From Actinomycetota bacterium (GTDB taxonomy: Bacteria; Actinomycetota; Thermoleophilia; Solirubrobacterales; 70-9): 9,140 nt of DNA. The notes beneath the pieces are model-generated. The model searched no databases, was not told where the DNA came from, and saw only the letters and a list, made by a program, of their open reading frames with translations. The stretch spans positions 1 through 9,140 of the forward strand of contig VAYK01000194.1 in assembly GCA_005884985.1 (NCBI GenBank). Direction: 5' to 3'. Position numbers and translations under genes: made by a program. Below, in pieces: positions 1-6,359 of the stretch. Each line of letters starts with the position of its first letter. Position 1 is the first letter of the stretch.

Positions 1-999
1 TACGTGATCGTCGCCATCCACTCGACTGCGCTGGGGCCGGCGCTCGGCGGAGTGCGCCTGTGGCACTACAAAGCGACCATCGACGGCGCGCGCGACGCCC
101 TCAGGCTGGCGCGGGGCATGACCTACAAGGCAGCCGCGGCCGGCCTCGAGCTCGGCGGGGGCAAGGGAGTGATCTGCGCCCTGCAGGGAGCGCCCCCCGC
201 CGGACGGGAGCGCCGTGCCCTGCTGCTGGACTTCGGCGACCTGGTCGAGTCGCTGCGCGGCCGCTACATCACCGCCGAGGACGTCGGCATCGCCGCCGAG
301 GACCTCGTCGTGATCGGCGAGCGGACCAGCCACCTCACCGGGTTGCCGCCCGATCACGGTGGATCCGGCGATCCGAGTCCGTTCACCGCGCTCGGTGTCG
401 AGGCCGCGATGCGCGCCTGCGCCCGGGAGCGCTTGGGCTCCCCGGACCTCTCCGGCCGGCGGATCGTCATTGCCGGTCTCGGCCACGTGGGTTCGAAGCT
501 GGCTCGGCGGCTGGCCGATGCGGGCGCCGAGCTCGCCGTCTCCGACATCGACTCGGCGAAGCGCAGCCTGGCGACCGAGCTCGAAGCCGAATGGATCGAG
601 CCCTCGAAGGAGATGCTGGCCGAGTGCGACCTGCTGGCCCCCTGCGCGCTGGGCGGCGCGATCGACGCGACCAACCTGCCGCGGCTGCGCTGCGAGATCG
701 TCTGCGGCTGCGCCAATAACCAGCTCGCCGACGAGGGCCTGGCGGACGGTCTCGCTGAACACGGCATCCTGTACGCGCCCGACTTCATCGTCAACGCCGG
801 CGGCCTGATCCACGTCTACAGGGAAATCCGGGGCTACTCGGAGCACGAGGCCCGGCAGCTGGCGCTCGGGATTGAGGTCAATCTGAACCGCGTCCTCGCC
901 ACGGCGCGCGAGCGCGCGATCACCCCGCTGTGCGCAGCGCGCGAGCTTGCGCGGGAGCGCCTCGACGCTGCGCAGCGGGAGCCGGCGGCCGCCGCGTGA
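1..999 (+). CDS. Leu/Phe/Val-type amino-acid dehydrogenase (5' end cut by window edge)
   Basis: NAD-dependent oxidative deaminase of the Glu/Leu/Phe/Val dehydrogenase family, which converts an amino acid such as leucine or valine to its 2-oxo acid plus ammonium in the cytoplasm. The frame is open from base 1, and the first visible residues (YVIVAIHSTALGPALGG) match the family some 25 residues in, so the true start lies outside the window. Visible landmarks, counted from the first codon, are: ALGGVR (14-19); the two family lysines in MTYK (Lys43) and GGGK (Lys55), 12 residues apart as in leucine dehydrogenase; GGSGDPSPFTALG before the nucleotide domain; the Rossmann loop GLGHVG (159-164); an acidic SDID downstream that fits NAD rather than NADP; and APDFIVNAGG near the C-terminus. 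It lies 14 bases before lipB and is probably co-transcribed with it. Family membership is secure. Substrate (Leu, Val, Ile or Phe) cannot be read from the sequence. Confidence 0.9.
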   Translation, partial: YVIVAIHSTALGPALGGVRLWHYKATIDGARDALRLARGMTYKAAAAGLELGGGKGVICALQGAPPAGRERRALLLDFGDLVESLRGRYITAEDVGIAAEDLVVIGERTSHLTGLPPDHGGSGDPSPFTALGVEAAMRACARERLGSPDLSGRRIVIAGLGHVGSKLARRLADAGAELAVSDIDSAKRSLATELEAEWIEPSKEMLAECDLLAPCALGGAIDATNLPRLRCEIVCGCANNQLADEGLADGLAEHGILYAPDFIVNAGGLIHVYREIRGYSEHEARQLALGIEVNLNRVLATARERAITPLCAARELARERLDAAQREPAAAA

Positions 1000-1013
1000 G
1001 AAACTGAGACCCC

Positions 1014-1736
1014 GTGGACGAGGTTTGGACCGTTCGGGCCGGCCAGGTCCCCTACGAGGAGGCGCGCGACGCACAGAAGCGCCTCGAGGTCGCGCGGCAG
1101 GCCGGCGAGGTTCCCGACCTGCTGCTGCTCCTGGAGCACCCGCCCGTGTACACCAGGGGCCGCCGCTCGACCCCCGACGAGCTGCCGATGGGCGAGGAGT
1201 GGTACCGGATGCAGGGCATCGAGCTCACGGACACGGATCGCGGTGGGCGGGTCACCTATCACGGCCCCGGCCAGCTCGTCGGGTACCCGATCGTCTCGCT
1301 GAAGCGGTACGGCGACGATGTCCACGAGTACATACGGCGAATGGAGCAGGTGATCATCGCCGCGCTCGCCGATTGGAGCGTGGACGCCGAGCTCGTGGAG
1401 GGGCTAACCGGGGTGTGGACGCCCCAGAAGCGTAAGGTCGCGTCGATCGGCGTGCATGTGAACCGCGGCGTCACCACGCACGGTTTGGCGATCAACGTCA
1501 ACAACGACCTGCAGCCGTTCGAGTGGATCGTCCCGTGCGGGATCGAGTCGTGCCGGATGACCTCGGTGGCGCGCGAGCTCGGCGCCGAGCAGGACCTGGA
1601 CGGCTTCGCGACCACCGTCCGCGATCGCTTCGGCGAGGTGTACGAGCGCACTCCCGTCGAGGTGACCGCCGACGAGCTGAGCGAGCGCCTTCTCGATCTC
1701 GAGGCTCTCGCTGGGGCCGCGCCGGCGCTACGGTAG
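1014..1736 (+). CDS. lipB: LipB, lipoyl(octanoyl) transferase
   Basis: Moves the octanoyl group from acyl carrier protein to the lysine of lipoyl domains (2-oxo acid dehydrogenase E2 and the glycine cleavage H protein), the first step of endogenous protein lipoylation. The 240-residue product is of normal family length. It has the LipB signature RGGRVTYHGPGQLVGYP (76 onward, His83), the catalytic lysine in KVASIGV (Lys141), THGLAINV, and the catalytic cysteine in PCGI (Cys175), the Lys/Cys pair used for acyl transfer. The start is GTG at 1014. Only a weak GAG lies five bases upstream, but VDEVWTVRAGQVPYEEA aligns with the usual LipB N-terminus. It is 14 bases after the dehydrogenase and 5 bases before lipA, so translational coupling is likely. 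Confidence 0.95.
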   Translation: MDEVWTVRAGQVPYEEARDAQKRLEVARQAGEVPDLLLLLEHPPVYTRGRRSTPDELPMGEEWYRMQGIELTDTDRGGRVTYHGPGQLVGYPIVSLKRYGDDVHEYIRRMEQVIIAALADWSVDAELVEGLTGVWTPQKRKVASIGVHVNRGVTTHGLAINVNNDLQPFEWIVPCGIESCRMTSVARELGAEQDLDGFATTVRDRFGEVYERTPVEVTADELSERLLDLEALAGAAPALR

Positions 1737-1741
1737 GAGCG

Positions 1742-2800
1742 ATGGAGCCCACCACCAACACAAAGCCCTCCGCCTCCTCCACGAGGGAGCCCGAAGGGCG
1801 ACCGGTGATCCGAGCCGAGGGCTCAGGTGCGGGGGCGGAGGGGTCTGCGGCCCTCCACGTGACCCGCTCGCGCGCCAACCCGGGCGGGATGCGTGTTGCC
1901 GAGGGCCTCCCTTTCCGCGAGCGCAAGCCGCCCTGGCTCAAGGTCCCCGCCCCCGGCGGCCCCACCTACCGGCACCTGAAGTCGATGATCCACGAGCAGA
2001 ACCTGCACACCGTCTGCCAGGAGGCCAACTGCCCCAACGTCGGCGAGTGCTGGGAGCGCGGCACCGCCACCTTCATGATCCTCGGCGACGTCTGCACGCG
2101 CCGCTGCGGCTTTTGCAACGTGCAGACCGGCAAGCCGACCTGGAACGACCCGCTCGAGCCGATGCGGGTGGCGGCCTCGGTAAAGCGGATGGGCTTGCGC
2201 CACGCCGTGGTCACCTCCGTCGACCGCGACGACCTGCCCGACTACGGCGCCAGCGCCTTCGTCGGGGTCATCCGCTCGATCCGGATGCTGGCGCCGGATT
2301 GCGCCGTCGAGGTGCTGACTCCCGACTTCCGCGGCCAGGAGATGCCGCTGGCCAAGGTGGTCCACGAAAGGCCGGACGTCTTCAACCACAACGTCGAGAC
2401 GGTTCCACGCCTCTATCCGAAGGCGCGCCGGGGCTCCCACTTCATGCGCTCGGCCAGGGTGTTGAGACTGGCCAAGGAGATGGGCGGCGACGAGGTGATG
2501 ACGAAGTCGGGGCTGATGGTCGGCCTCGGCGAGAGCTTCGAGGAGATGGTGGAGGCCTTCGGAATCCTCCGCGAGCACCGCGTCCAGGTGCTGACCGTGG
2601 GCCAGTACCTGCGCCCCACCGAGCAGCACCTCCCCGTCATCCGCTACTGGCGCCCTGACGAGTTCGCCGCCCTGGAGAGAGCGGCCCACGGGCTCGGATT
2701 CGAGTCGGTGGCCGCCGGTCCGCTCGTCCGCAGCTCCTACCATGCTGACGAGAGCGCCCGCGAGGTCGCGGAGCGGCGGCCGTCCGCAGCCGCGGCCTGA
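1742..2800 (+). CDS. lipA: LipA, lipoyl synthase (radical SAM)
   Basis: Inserts two sulfur atoms into protein-bound octanoyl chains to make lipoyl groups, acting directly after LipB. Numbered from the ATG at 1742 (352 residues), it shows the auxiliary-cluster cysteines in CQEANCPNVGEC (Cys92, 97, 103), the radical-SAM CxxxCxxC in CTRRCGFC (Cys118, 122, 125), VTSVDRDDL, VFNHN, TKSGLMVGLGE, and the C-terminal RSS (330-332) whose serine is a cluster ligand in known LipA. The start is uncertain. ATG 1742 has AGGAG only two bases away. GTG 1805 has GAAGGG six bases upstream, and ATG 1889 is also in frame. I keep 1742 because RANPGGMR and the following RKPPWLKV resemble the N-terminal block of LipA proteins of the alphaproteobacterial kind. 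The first 40 or so residues are Ser/Thr/Glu/Gly-rich and probably disordered. A strong hairpin follows the stop. Confidence 0.96.
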   Translation: MEPTTNTKPSASSTREPEGRPVIRAEGSGAGAEGSAALHVTRSRANPGGMRVAEGLPFRERKPPWLKVPAPGGPTYRHLKSMIHEQNLHTVCQEANCPNVGECWERGTATFMILGDVCTRRCGFCNVQTGKPTWNDPLEPMRVAASVKRMGLRHAVVTSVDRDDLPDYGASAFVGVIRSIRMLAPDCAVEVLTPDFRGQEMPLAKVVHERPDVFNHNVETVPRLYPKARRGSHFMRSARVLRLAKEMGGDEVMTKSGLMVGLGESFEEMVEAFGILREHRVQVLTVGQYLRPTEQHLPVIRYWRPDEFAALERAAHGLGFESVAAGPLVRSSYHADESAREVAERRPSAAAA

Positions 2801-2818
2801 CGGCGGCCTCGTCCCCCG

Positions 2819-2850
2819 AGCCGAGACGCTCGCACGCCGCGAGCCCGGCT
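2819..2850 (+). terminator. Hairpin after lipA, possible terminator
   Basis: Eighteen bases after the lipA stop, GCTCGC (2828-2833) pairs perfectly with GCGAGC (2839-2844) around a five-base loop. AGCCG (2819-2823) and CGGCT (2846-2850) extend the stem across a small internal loop. No T-run follows, so it is not a classical intrinsic terminator. T-poor hairpins are common at gene ends in GC-rich actinobacteria. A separate promoter seems to follow at 2869, which fits an operon boundary here. Confidence 0.45.
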
Positions 2851-2868
2851 GCAATGTGAGCTGGCTGA

Positions 2869-2897
2869 TTGACTTTTCGCCGTGCTGCGGAGAGGAT
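2869..2897 (+). promoter_or_regulatory. Predicted housekeeping sigma-factor promoter for the FAD oxidase gene
   Basis: TTGACT (2869-2874) is followed by a 17-base spacer and GAGGAT (2892-2897), close to the actinobacterial housekeeping pattern of TTGAC and TAGGAT-like boxes. Transcription would begin near 2904, giving a leader of about 25 bases with the ribosome site at 2917. This is pattern recognition only. Confidence 0.45.
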
Positions 2898-2916
2898 GAC
2901 GGCGACATCGACCACC

Positions 2917-2923
2917 AAGGGGG
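2917..2923 (+). promoter_or_regulatory. Ribosome binding site that decides the FAD oxidase start
   Basis: AAGGGGG lies five bases before ATG 2929. The upstream alternatives are worse: TTG 2869 and ATG 2896 fall within the predicted promoter boxes, and the purine run before 2896 abuts it with no spacing. I therefore choose 2929. Confidence 0.65.
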
Positions 2924-2928
2924 ATTTG

Positions 2929-4347
2929 ATGGCTCAAGCACTGGCTGACGGCGCTGTCGAGGAGCTGCAGGCGGACTTCGACGGCGAGGTGATCCTGCCG
3001 GAGGACAGCACGTACGACGAAGCGTGCAGGGTTTTCAACTCGATGATCGACAGGCGGCCAGCCGTGATCGCCCGCTGCGCAAGCGCCGACGACGTGGTGG
3101 CGACGGTCAACCTCGCGCGGGAGAGCGACCTGGAGGTCGCGGTCCGCTCGGGTGGCCACAGCGTCGCCGGCCTGAGCATCTGCTCCAACGGCATCTTGAT
3201 CGATCTCGCGGGTCTGAAGGAGGTAGACATAGACCCCAACGCCGGCATCGCCCGGACCGGCGGCGGCGTCCTCTGGGGCGAGTTCGACAAGGCAACCCAG
3301 GAGCACGGGCTGCACACGCCGGGCGGGCGCGTGACGACGACCGGCGTCGGCGGCTTCACGACCGGCGGCGGATACGGCTGGACCTCGTCAAAGCATGGGC
3401 TCACGTGCGACAACTTGGTCTCGGCCGAGGTCGTCACCGCTGACGGGCGCGTGCTGAACGTGAGCGAGGAGGAGAACGAGGACCTGTTCTGGGGGATCCG
3501 CGGAGGCGGGGGCAACTTCGGCGTCGTGACCAGGTTCGACTTCGACCTCCACCAGCTGGGGCCCATCGTCCTCGCGGGTCTGGCGCTCTGGCCTCTCGAG
3601 AGAGCGAATGAGATCCTGCGCGCCTGGCGCGACTACGTGGACGGGGCGCCGGACGAGCTATCGACCGCATGCGTGATCCTAACTGCGCCGCCCGAGGAGT
3701 TCGTGCCCGAGCACATGCGGGGCCAGCCCGTCCTCGGGATGGCGGCGATGTACGTAGGCGATCCCGAGGAGGGCGCTCCTGTCGTCCAGCCGCTCAAGGA
3801 ACTGGGCCCCGAGGTGGATTTGATCGGGCCGATGCCCTACACGGAGTTCCAGGCGATCCTTGACCCATCGGCTCCGCCGGGCTACCGGAACTACTGGCGC
3901 GGCGAGTACCTGAGCGGGCTCTCCGACAAGGCGATCGACACGTTCGTCGAGCACGCACCGGTGACCACCGCGACCGCGCCTCCGTTTAGCCAGATGATCA
4001 TCTTTCGGCTCGGCGGTGGCGTCAGCGCGATCGACGACGATGCGACTGCCTTCTCGCATCGGGACGCCGACTACATGTTCCATCCGATCTCGGTCTGGGA
4101 GGACCCTGCCGACGACGAGAGGGTGATCGCGGCCAACCGCGAGTTCGCCGCGGCGATGCGGCCTTTCGGCACCGGCGCCGTGTACCTGAACTTCACGCGC
4201 GAGGAGGATCGGGTGCGCGATGCCTACGGCGACGAGAAGTACCGGCGGCTCGTGGCCATGAAGGACAAGTACGACCCGCGAAACCTGTTCCGGGGGAACC
4301 AGAACATCCAGCCGAGCCCCAAGGCGGGCGCGGCCGCCACCGCTTGA
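2929..4347 (+). CDS. FAD-linked oxidase, berberine-bridge-enzyme type (VAO/PCMH fold)
   Basis: Flavoprotein oxidoreductase of 472 residues, normal for the family. The N-terminal FAD-binding domain (about 30-210) has RSGGHSVAG with His77 at the place where FAD is bound through histidine, then GGGVLWGEFD, GVGGFTTGGGYG, and RGGGGNFGVVT. The C-terminal BBE segment ends in YDPRNLFRGNQNIQP. In plant and some bacterial members a cysteine just before the GVGG loop forms a second FAD bond. Here the aligned stretch reads RVTTTGVGG with no cysteine (Val135 at the expected place), so attachment is expected through His77 only. There is no signal peptide, so the protein is probably cytoplasmic. The substrate cannot be predicted; relatives oxidise sugars, alkaloids and polyketides. 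It appears to be a single-gene unit with its own promoter, 128 bases after lipA and convergent with the next gene. Confidence 0.9.
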   Translation: MAQALADGAVEELQADFDGEVILPEDSTYDEACRVFNSMIDRRPAVIARCASADDVVATVNLARESDLEVAVRSGGHSVAGLSICSNGILIDLAGLKEVDIDPNAGIARTGGGVLWGEFDKATQEHGLHTPGGRVTTTGVGGFTTGGGYGWTSSKHGLTCDNLVSAEVVTADGRVLNVSEEENEDLFWGIRGGGGNFGVVTRFDFDLHQLGPIVLAGLALWPLERANEILRAWRDYVDGAPDELSTACVILTAPPEEFVPEHMRGQPVLGMAAMYVGDPEEGAPVVQPLKELGPEVDLIGPMPYTEFQAILDPSAPPGYRNYWRGEYLSGLSDKAIDTFVEHAPVTTATAPPFSQMIIFRLGGGVSAIDDDATAFSHRDADYMFHPISVWEDPADDERVIAANREFAAAMRPFGTGAVYLNFTREEDRVRDAYGDEKYRRLVAMKDKYDPRNLFRGNQNIQPSPKAGAAATA

Positions 4348-4394
4348 GCTTGGCGTAAGGCGCGGCACACTCCCGGGAGAGGCCGGCTACGGCG

Positions 4395-5120
4395 CTACGG
4401 CGCGAGGCGCTCGAGCACAGTGCCGTCGGGGCCGACGGCGAGCACCGTGGGCACGATCGCGATCCCGTACTTGCGGGCCAAGTCGGGGCGCTCGCGGACG
4501 TCGAGCGTGACCACCGACTCGCCATCCGAGCGCAGGCGCTCCTCCCACTCGCGGCACTCCGAGCAGAGCGGGTGCGTGAACTCGACGTAGGCCCTCGAGC
4601 GACCGTCGAGACCGGCCAAGTCGGCGGGATCGAGGCGAGCGCGGCGCTGTGGGGAGATCCCTCGCAGGCGCGCGGTGAGACGGTAGATCTCGCAGCCGGC
4701 GCAAAAGCCGCTCGTCGCCGCGAGCAGCGCCAGCGCGGCGACTGCCGAGCCGAGCATGACCCCGACCGTCGGCGAGCCCAGCCACCAAGCCAGCGCCGCG
4801 GCGCCAAGAAACGCCGACCCGATCATGTTCGCGAGACGCGGGGGACGGGAGTCCTCGAGCTCCCCTTCGCCGACGCGCGGCTGGACGAGCCCGAAGTAGG
4901 CGAGACAGGTGAGGCAGAAGCGGCGGCCCAGCGTTAGTCCGATGAGCAGCTGCATGGACATGATCGCCCAGGCGAGCGGCCAGCCGAAGACCGCCCCGAG
5001 CAGCGCGACCGCCCCCACCACGGCCTGGTTGAAGCGCGGGGCGCGCTTGTCGATTACGTCGGTATCGAGCCACGGATCGGCGATGCGCTGGAAGGGTTGG
5101 GGGGCGGCTTGAAGGGCCAT
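4395..5120 (-). CDS. DUF4395 membrane protein fused to a thioredoxin-like domain
   Basis: A 241-residue protein in two parts. Residues 18-147 match my recollection of DUF4395: DTDVIDKRAPRFNQ at the front, hydrophobic segments at about 33-64, 97-115 and 118-138, and two CxxC pairs (Cys69-Leu-Thr-Cys72 and Cys140-Ala-Gly-Cys143) at membrane boundaries. Residues 177-241 look like a short thioredoxin fold: YVEFTHPLCSEC with redox pair Cys186/Cys189, then the IVPT turn with cis-proline Pro224 and a beta strand (VLAVGPDGTVLERL). It ends soon after, so the last helix of a full thioredoxin is short or missing. A role in membrane thiol-disulfide exchange is inferred from the three CxxC motifs; no substrate is known to me. 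The ATG at 5118-5120 has no clear ribosome site. It is divergent from the rhomboid gene across 66 bases and convergent with the FAD oxidase gene. Confidence 0.82.
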   Translation of the reverse strand: MALQAAPQPFQRIADPWLDTDVIDKRAPRFNQAVVGAVALLGAVFGWPLAWAIMSMQLLIGLTLGRRFCLTCLAYFGLVQPRVGEGELEDSRPPRLANMIGSAFLGAAALAWWLGSPTVGVMLGSAVAALALLAATSGFCAGCEIYRLTARLRGISPQRRARLDPADLAGLDGRSRAYVEFTHPLCSECREWEERLRSDGESVVTLDVRERPDLARKYGIAIVPTVLAVGPDGTVLERLAP

Positions 5121-5186
5121 AGTGAAAGTCTCGCAAATCCGATTCGGTTACTTGGGATTAGCCGGGCAAACTAGGCTTCGCCACCC

Positions 5187-6047
5187 CTGATCCCGCTCAA
5201 GGACAACATCCCCACGGCGCGGTTCCCGATCCTGACCGTGCTGCTGATCGTCGCCAACATCGCGGTGTTCCTCTGGCAGATCAGCCAACCGTCGGCGCCG
5301 AACTCCAGCGATTCGCCACACATCGCCGGGCTGTCCCAGCAGGACGAAACCACTCTGACCTACGGAGCGATCCCGTACCGGCTCACCCACCCGGGGAGGG
5401 CCTGCGCCGTGGAGACCGCGCTTGTCGCTCCCGGAACCGCCCAGCAGAACATCGTTTGCGAGGGGACGTCGCAGTACAAGCGCGCCCAGAACGAGCCTGG
5501 GGTCCGCCTGCAAAAGCTCGACTCGCCCCCGTGGTGGGCGACTGTCTTCACCTCCATGTTCATGCACGGCGGCATTCTGCACATCGCGTTCAACATGCTC
5601 TTCCTCTGGATCTTCGGCAACAACGTCGAGGACTCGATGGGCCGGCCGCGCTTCCTGCTCTTCTACCTGGTCGCCGGGATCGTCGCCACCTACGCGCAGG
5701 CGCTCCTCGACGCCAACGCCACCGCGCCCGCGATCGGGGCGAGCGGCGCGATCGCGGGCGTGCTGGGGGGCTACTTAGTTCTCTATCCGCGCGCCCGCGT
5801 GCTGACGCTGGTGTTCATCATCTTCTTCGTGACCCTGATCGAGATCCCGGCGGTGATCATGCTCGGGATCTGGTTCGCGCTCCAGTTCCTGCCGGCGATC
5901 GGGCAGTTGGCGACCCCGAACGTCTCGGCGACGGGGGGCGGCGTCGCCTACTTCGCCCACATCGGCGGCTTCGTTTTCGGCCTGGCGACGATCAGGCTGT
6001 TCGCCAACCGTTACCGCTCGATCGGTCACGGGCAGCCGGTGTACTGA
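5187..6047 (+). CDS. Rhomboid family intramembrane serine protease
   Basis: Integral membrane protease that cuts substrates within or near the membrane using a Ser-His dyad. From CTG 5187 it is 286 residues. The catalytic serine is in GASGAIAG (Ser186) and the histidine in AHIGGFVFG (His258). HGGILHIAFNMLFLWIFGNNVED and GRPRFLLFYL are the usual rhomboid core blocks, and about six helices are visible. An external loop of some 80 residues after helix 1 carries Cys73 and Cys91, a possible disulfide. Start: family members begin MIPLKDN-like, and the codons CTG-ATC-CCG-CTC-AAG-GAC-AAC at 5187 reproduce that block. An in-frame TAG sits at 5172-5174, and the first GTG (5238) would remove 17 conserved residues. 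A CTG start is therefore my best reading; GTG 5238 is the conservative alternative. No convincing ribosome site precedes either one. Confidence 0.9.
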   Translation: MIPLKDNIPTARFPILTVLLIVANIAVFLWQISQPSAPNSSDSPHIAGLSQQDETTLTYGAIPYRLTHPGRACAVETALVAPGTAQQNIVCEGTSQYKRAQNEPGVRLQKLDSPPWWATVFTSMFMHGGILHIAFNMLFLWIFGNNVEDSMGRPRFLLFYLVAGIVATYAQALLDANATAPAIGASGAIAGVLGGYLVLYPRARVLTLVFIIFFVTLIEIPAVIMLGIWFALQFLPAIGQLATPNVSATGGGVAYFAHIGGFVFGLATIRLFANRYRSIGHGQPVY

Positions 6048-6076
6048 CGATGCTGCGGAGTGTCAGCCGACGGCAC

Positions 6077-6080
6077 GGAG
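6077..6080 (+). promoter_or_regulatory. Ribosome binding site for the small membrane protein
   Basis: GGAG six bases before GTG 6087. It favours this start over the in-frame GTG at 6060, where the purine-rich stretch touches the start codon. Confidence 0.45.
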
Positions 6081-6086
6081 CCGAGC

Positions 6087-6260
6087 GTGCGTAACGCCTT
6101 CCTGCTCGTCGCGCTGCTCTTCTGCCTGCTGTTCGGGGGGATGACGGCGGCCGTCGCCGCTCAGTTTGGCTTCGACATCTTCACGCTCACCGCGGTCCTG
6201 ATCGTCGTGATGATCATGCTGGCGGTCCTCGGCGCGCTGCGAAATCCACCCGGCGACTAG
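6087..6260 (+). CDS. Small two-helix membrane protein, function unknown
   Basis: A 57-residue protein starting at GTG 6087 (66 residues if GTG 6060 is used). VRNAFLLVALLFCLLFGG opens a first transmembrane helix (about 3-25), a short QFGFD linker follows, and a second helix (about 31-51) ends in the polar tail RNPPGD. It is not a recognised functional family. The layout of two helices, a short turn and a charged Pro-containing tail is that of small structural or accessory membrane proteins. It lies 39 bases after the rhomboid stop and 99 bases before the carboxypeptidase, on the same strand, and may be translated from the rhomboid message. Evidence that it is real: good ribosome site, clean hydrophobic pattern, and no competing gene in the interval. 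Confidence 0.6.
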   Translation: MRNAFLLVALLFCLLFGGMTAAVAAQFGFDIFTLTAVLIVVMIMLAVLGALRNPPGD

Positions 6261-6359
6261 CTCAGAGGGAACGGGAAGACTTCTTCTTTCCCATCTGGGG
6301 CATTCCCTGGCGCGGCCACGGTAGCAAGGCGTCCGCCCAGCGGATAAACGTATGCAGCA

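Noticed and set aside
2896..2928. Upstream ATG 2896 (or TTG 2869) as start of the FAD oxidase
   Set aside because: Both fall within the predicted promoter boxes and lack a spaced ribosome site, whereas ATG 2929 has AAGGGGG five bases upstream.
1823..2941. 372-codon minus-strand open frame across lipA
   Set aside because: Antisense shadow of a gene whose plus-strand frame has all LipA cysteine motifs; its composition is typical of high-GC antisense frames.
4370..4379. CTCCCGGGAG palindrome between the convergent FAD oxidase and DUF4395 genes
   Set aside because: It is self-complementary with no room for a loop and has no T-run on either strand, so I do not call it a bidirectional terminator.
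4387..5136. 249-codon open frame on the minus strand overlapping the DUF4395 gene
   Set aside because: An Arg/Ala/Pro-rich out-of-frame shadow without domain motifs; the 4395-5120 frame carries the CxxC, membrane and thioredoxin features.
6273..6292. GGGAAG and TTTCCC arms between the small membrane protein and the carboxypeptidase gene
   Set aside because: Only five Watson-Crick pairs plus one wobble around an eight-base loop; too weak to call a terminator or regulator.
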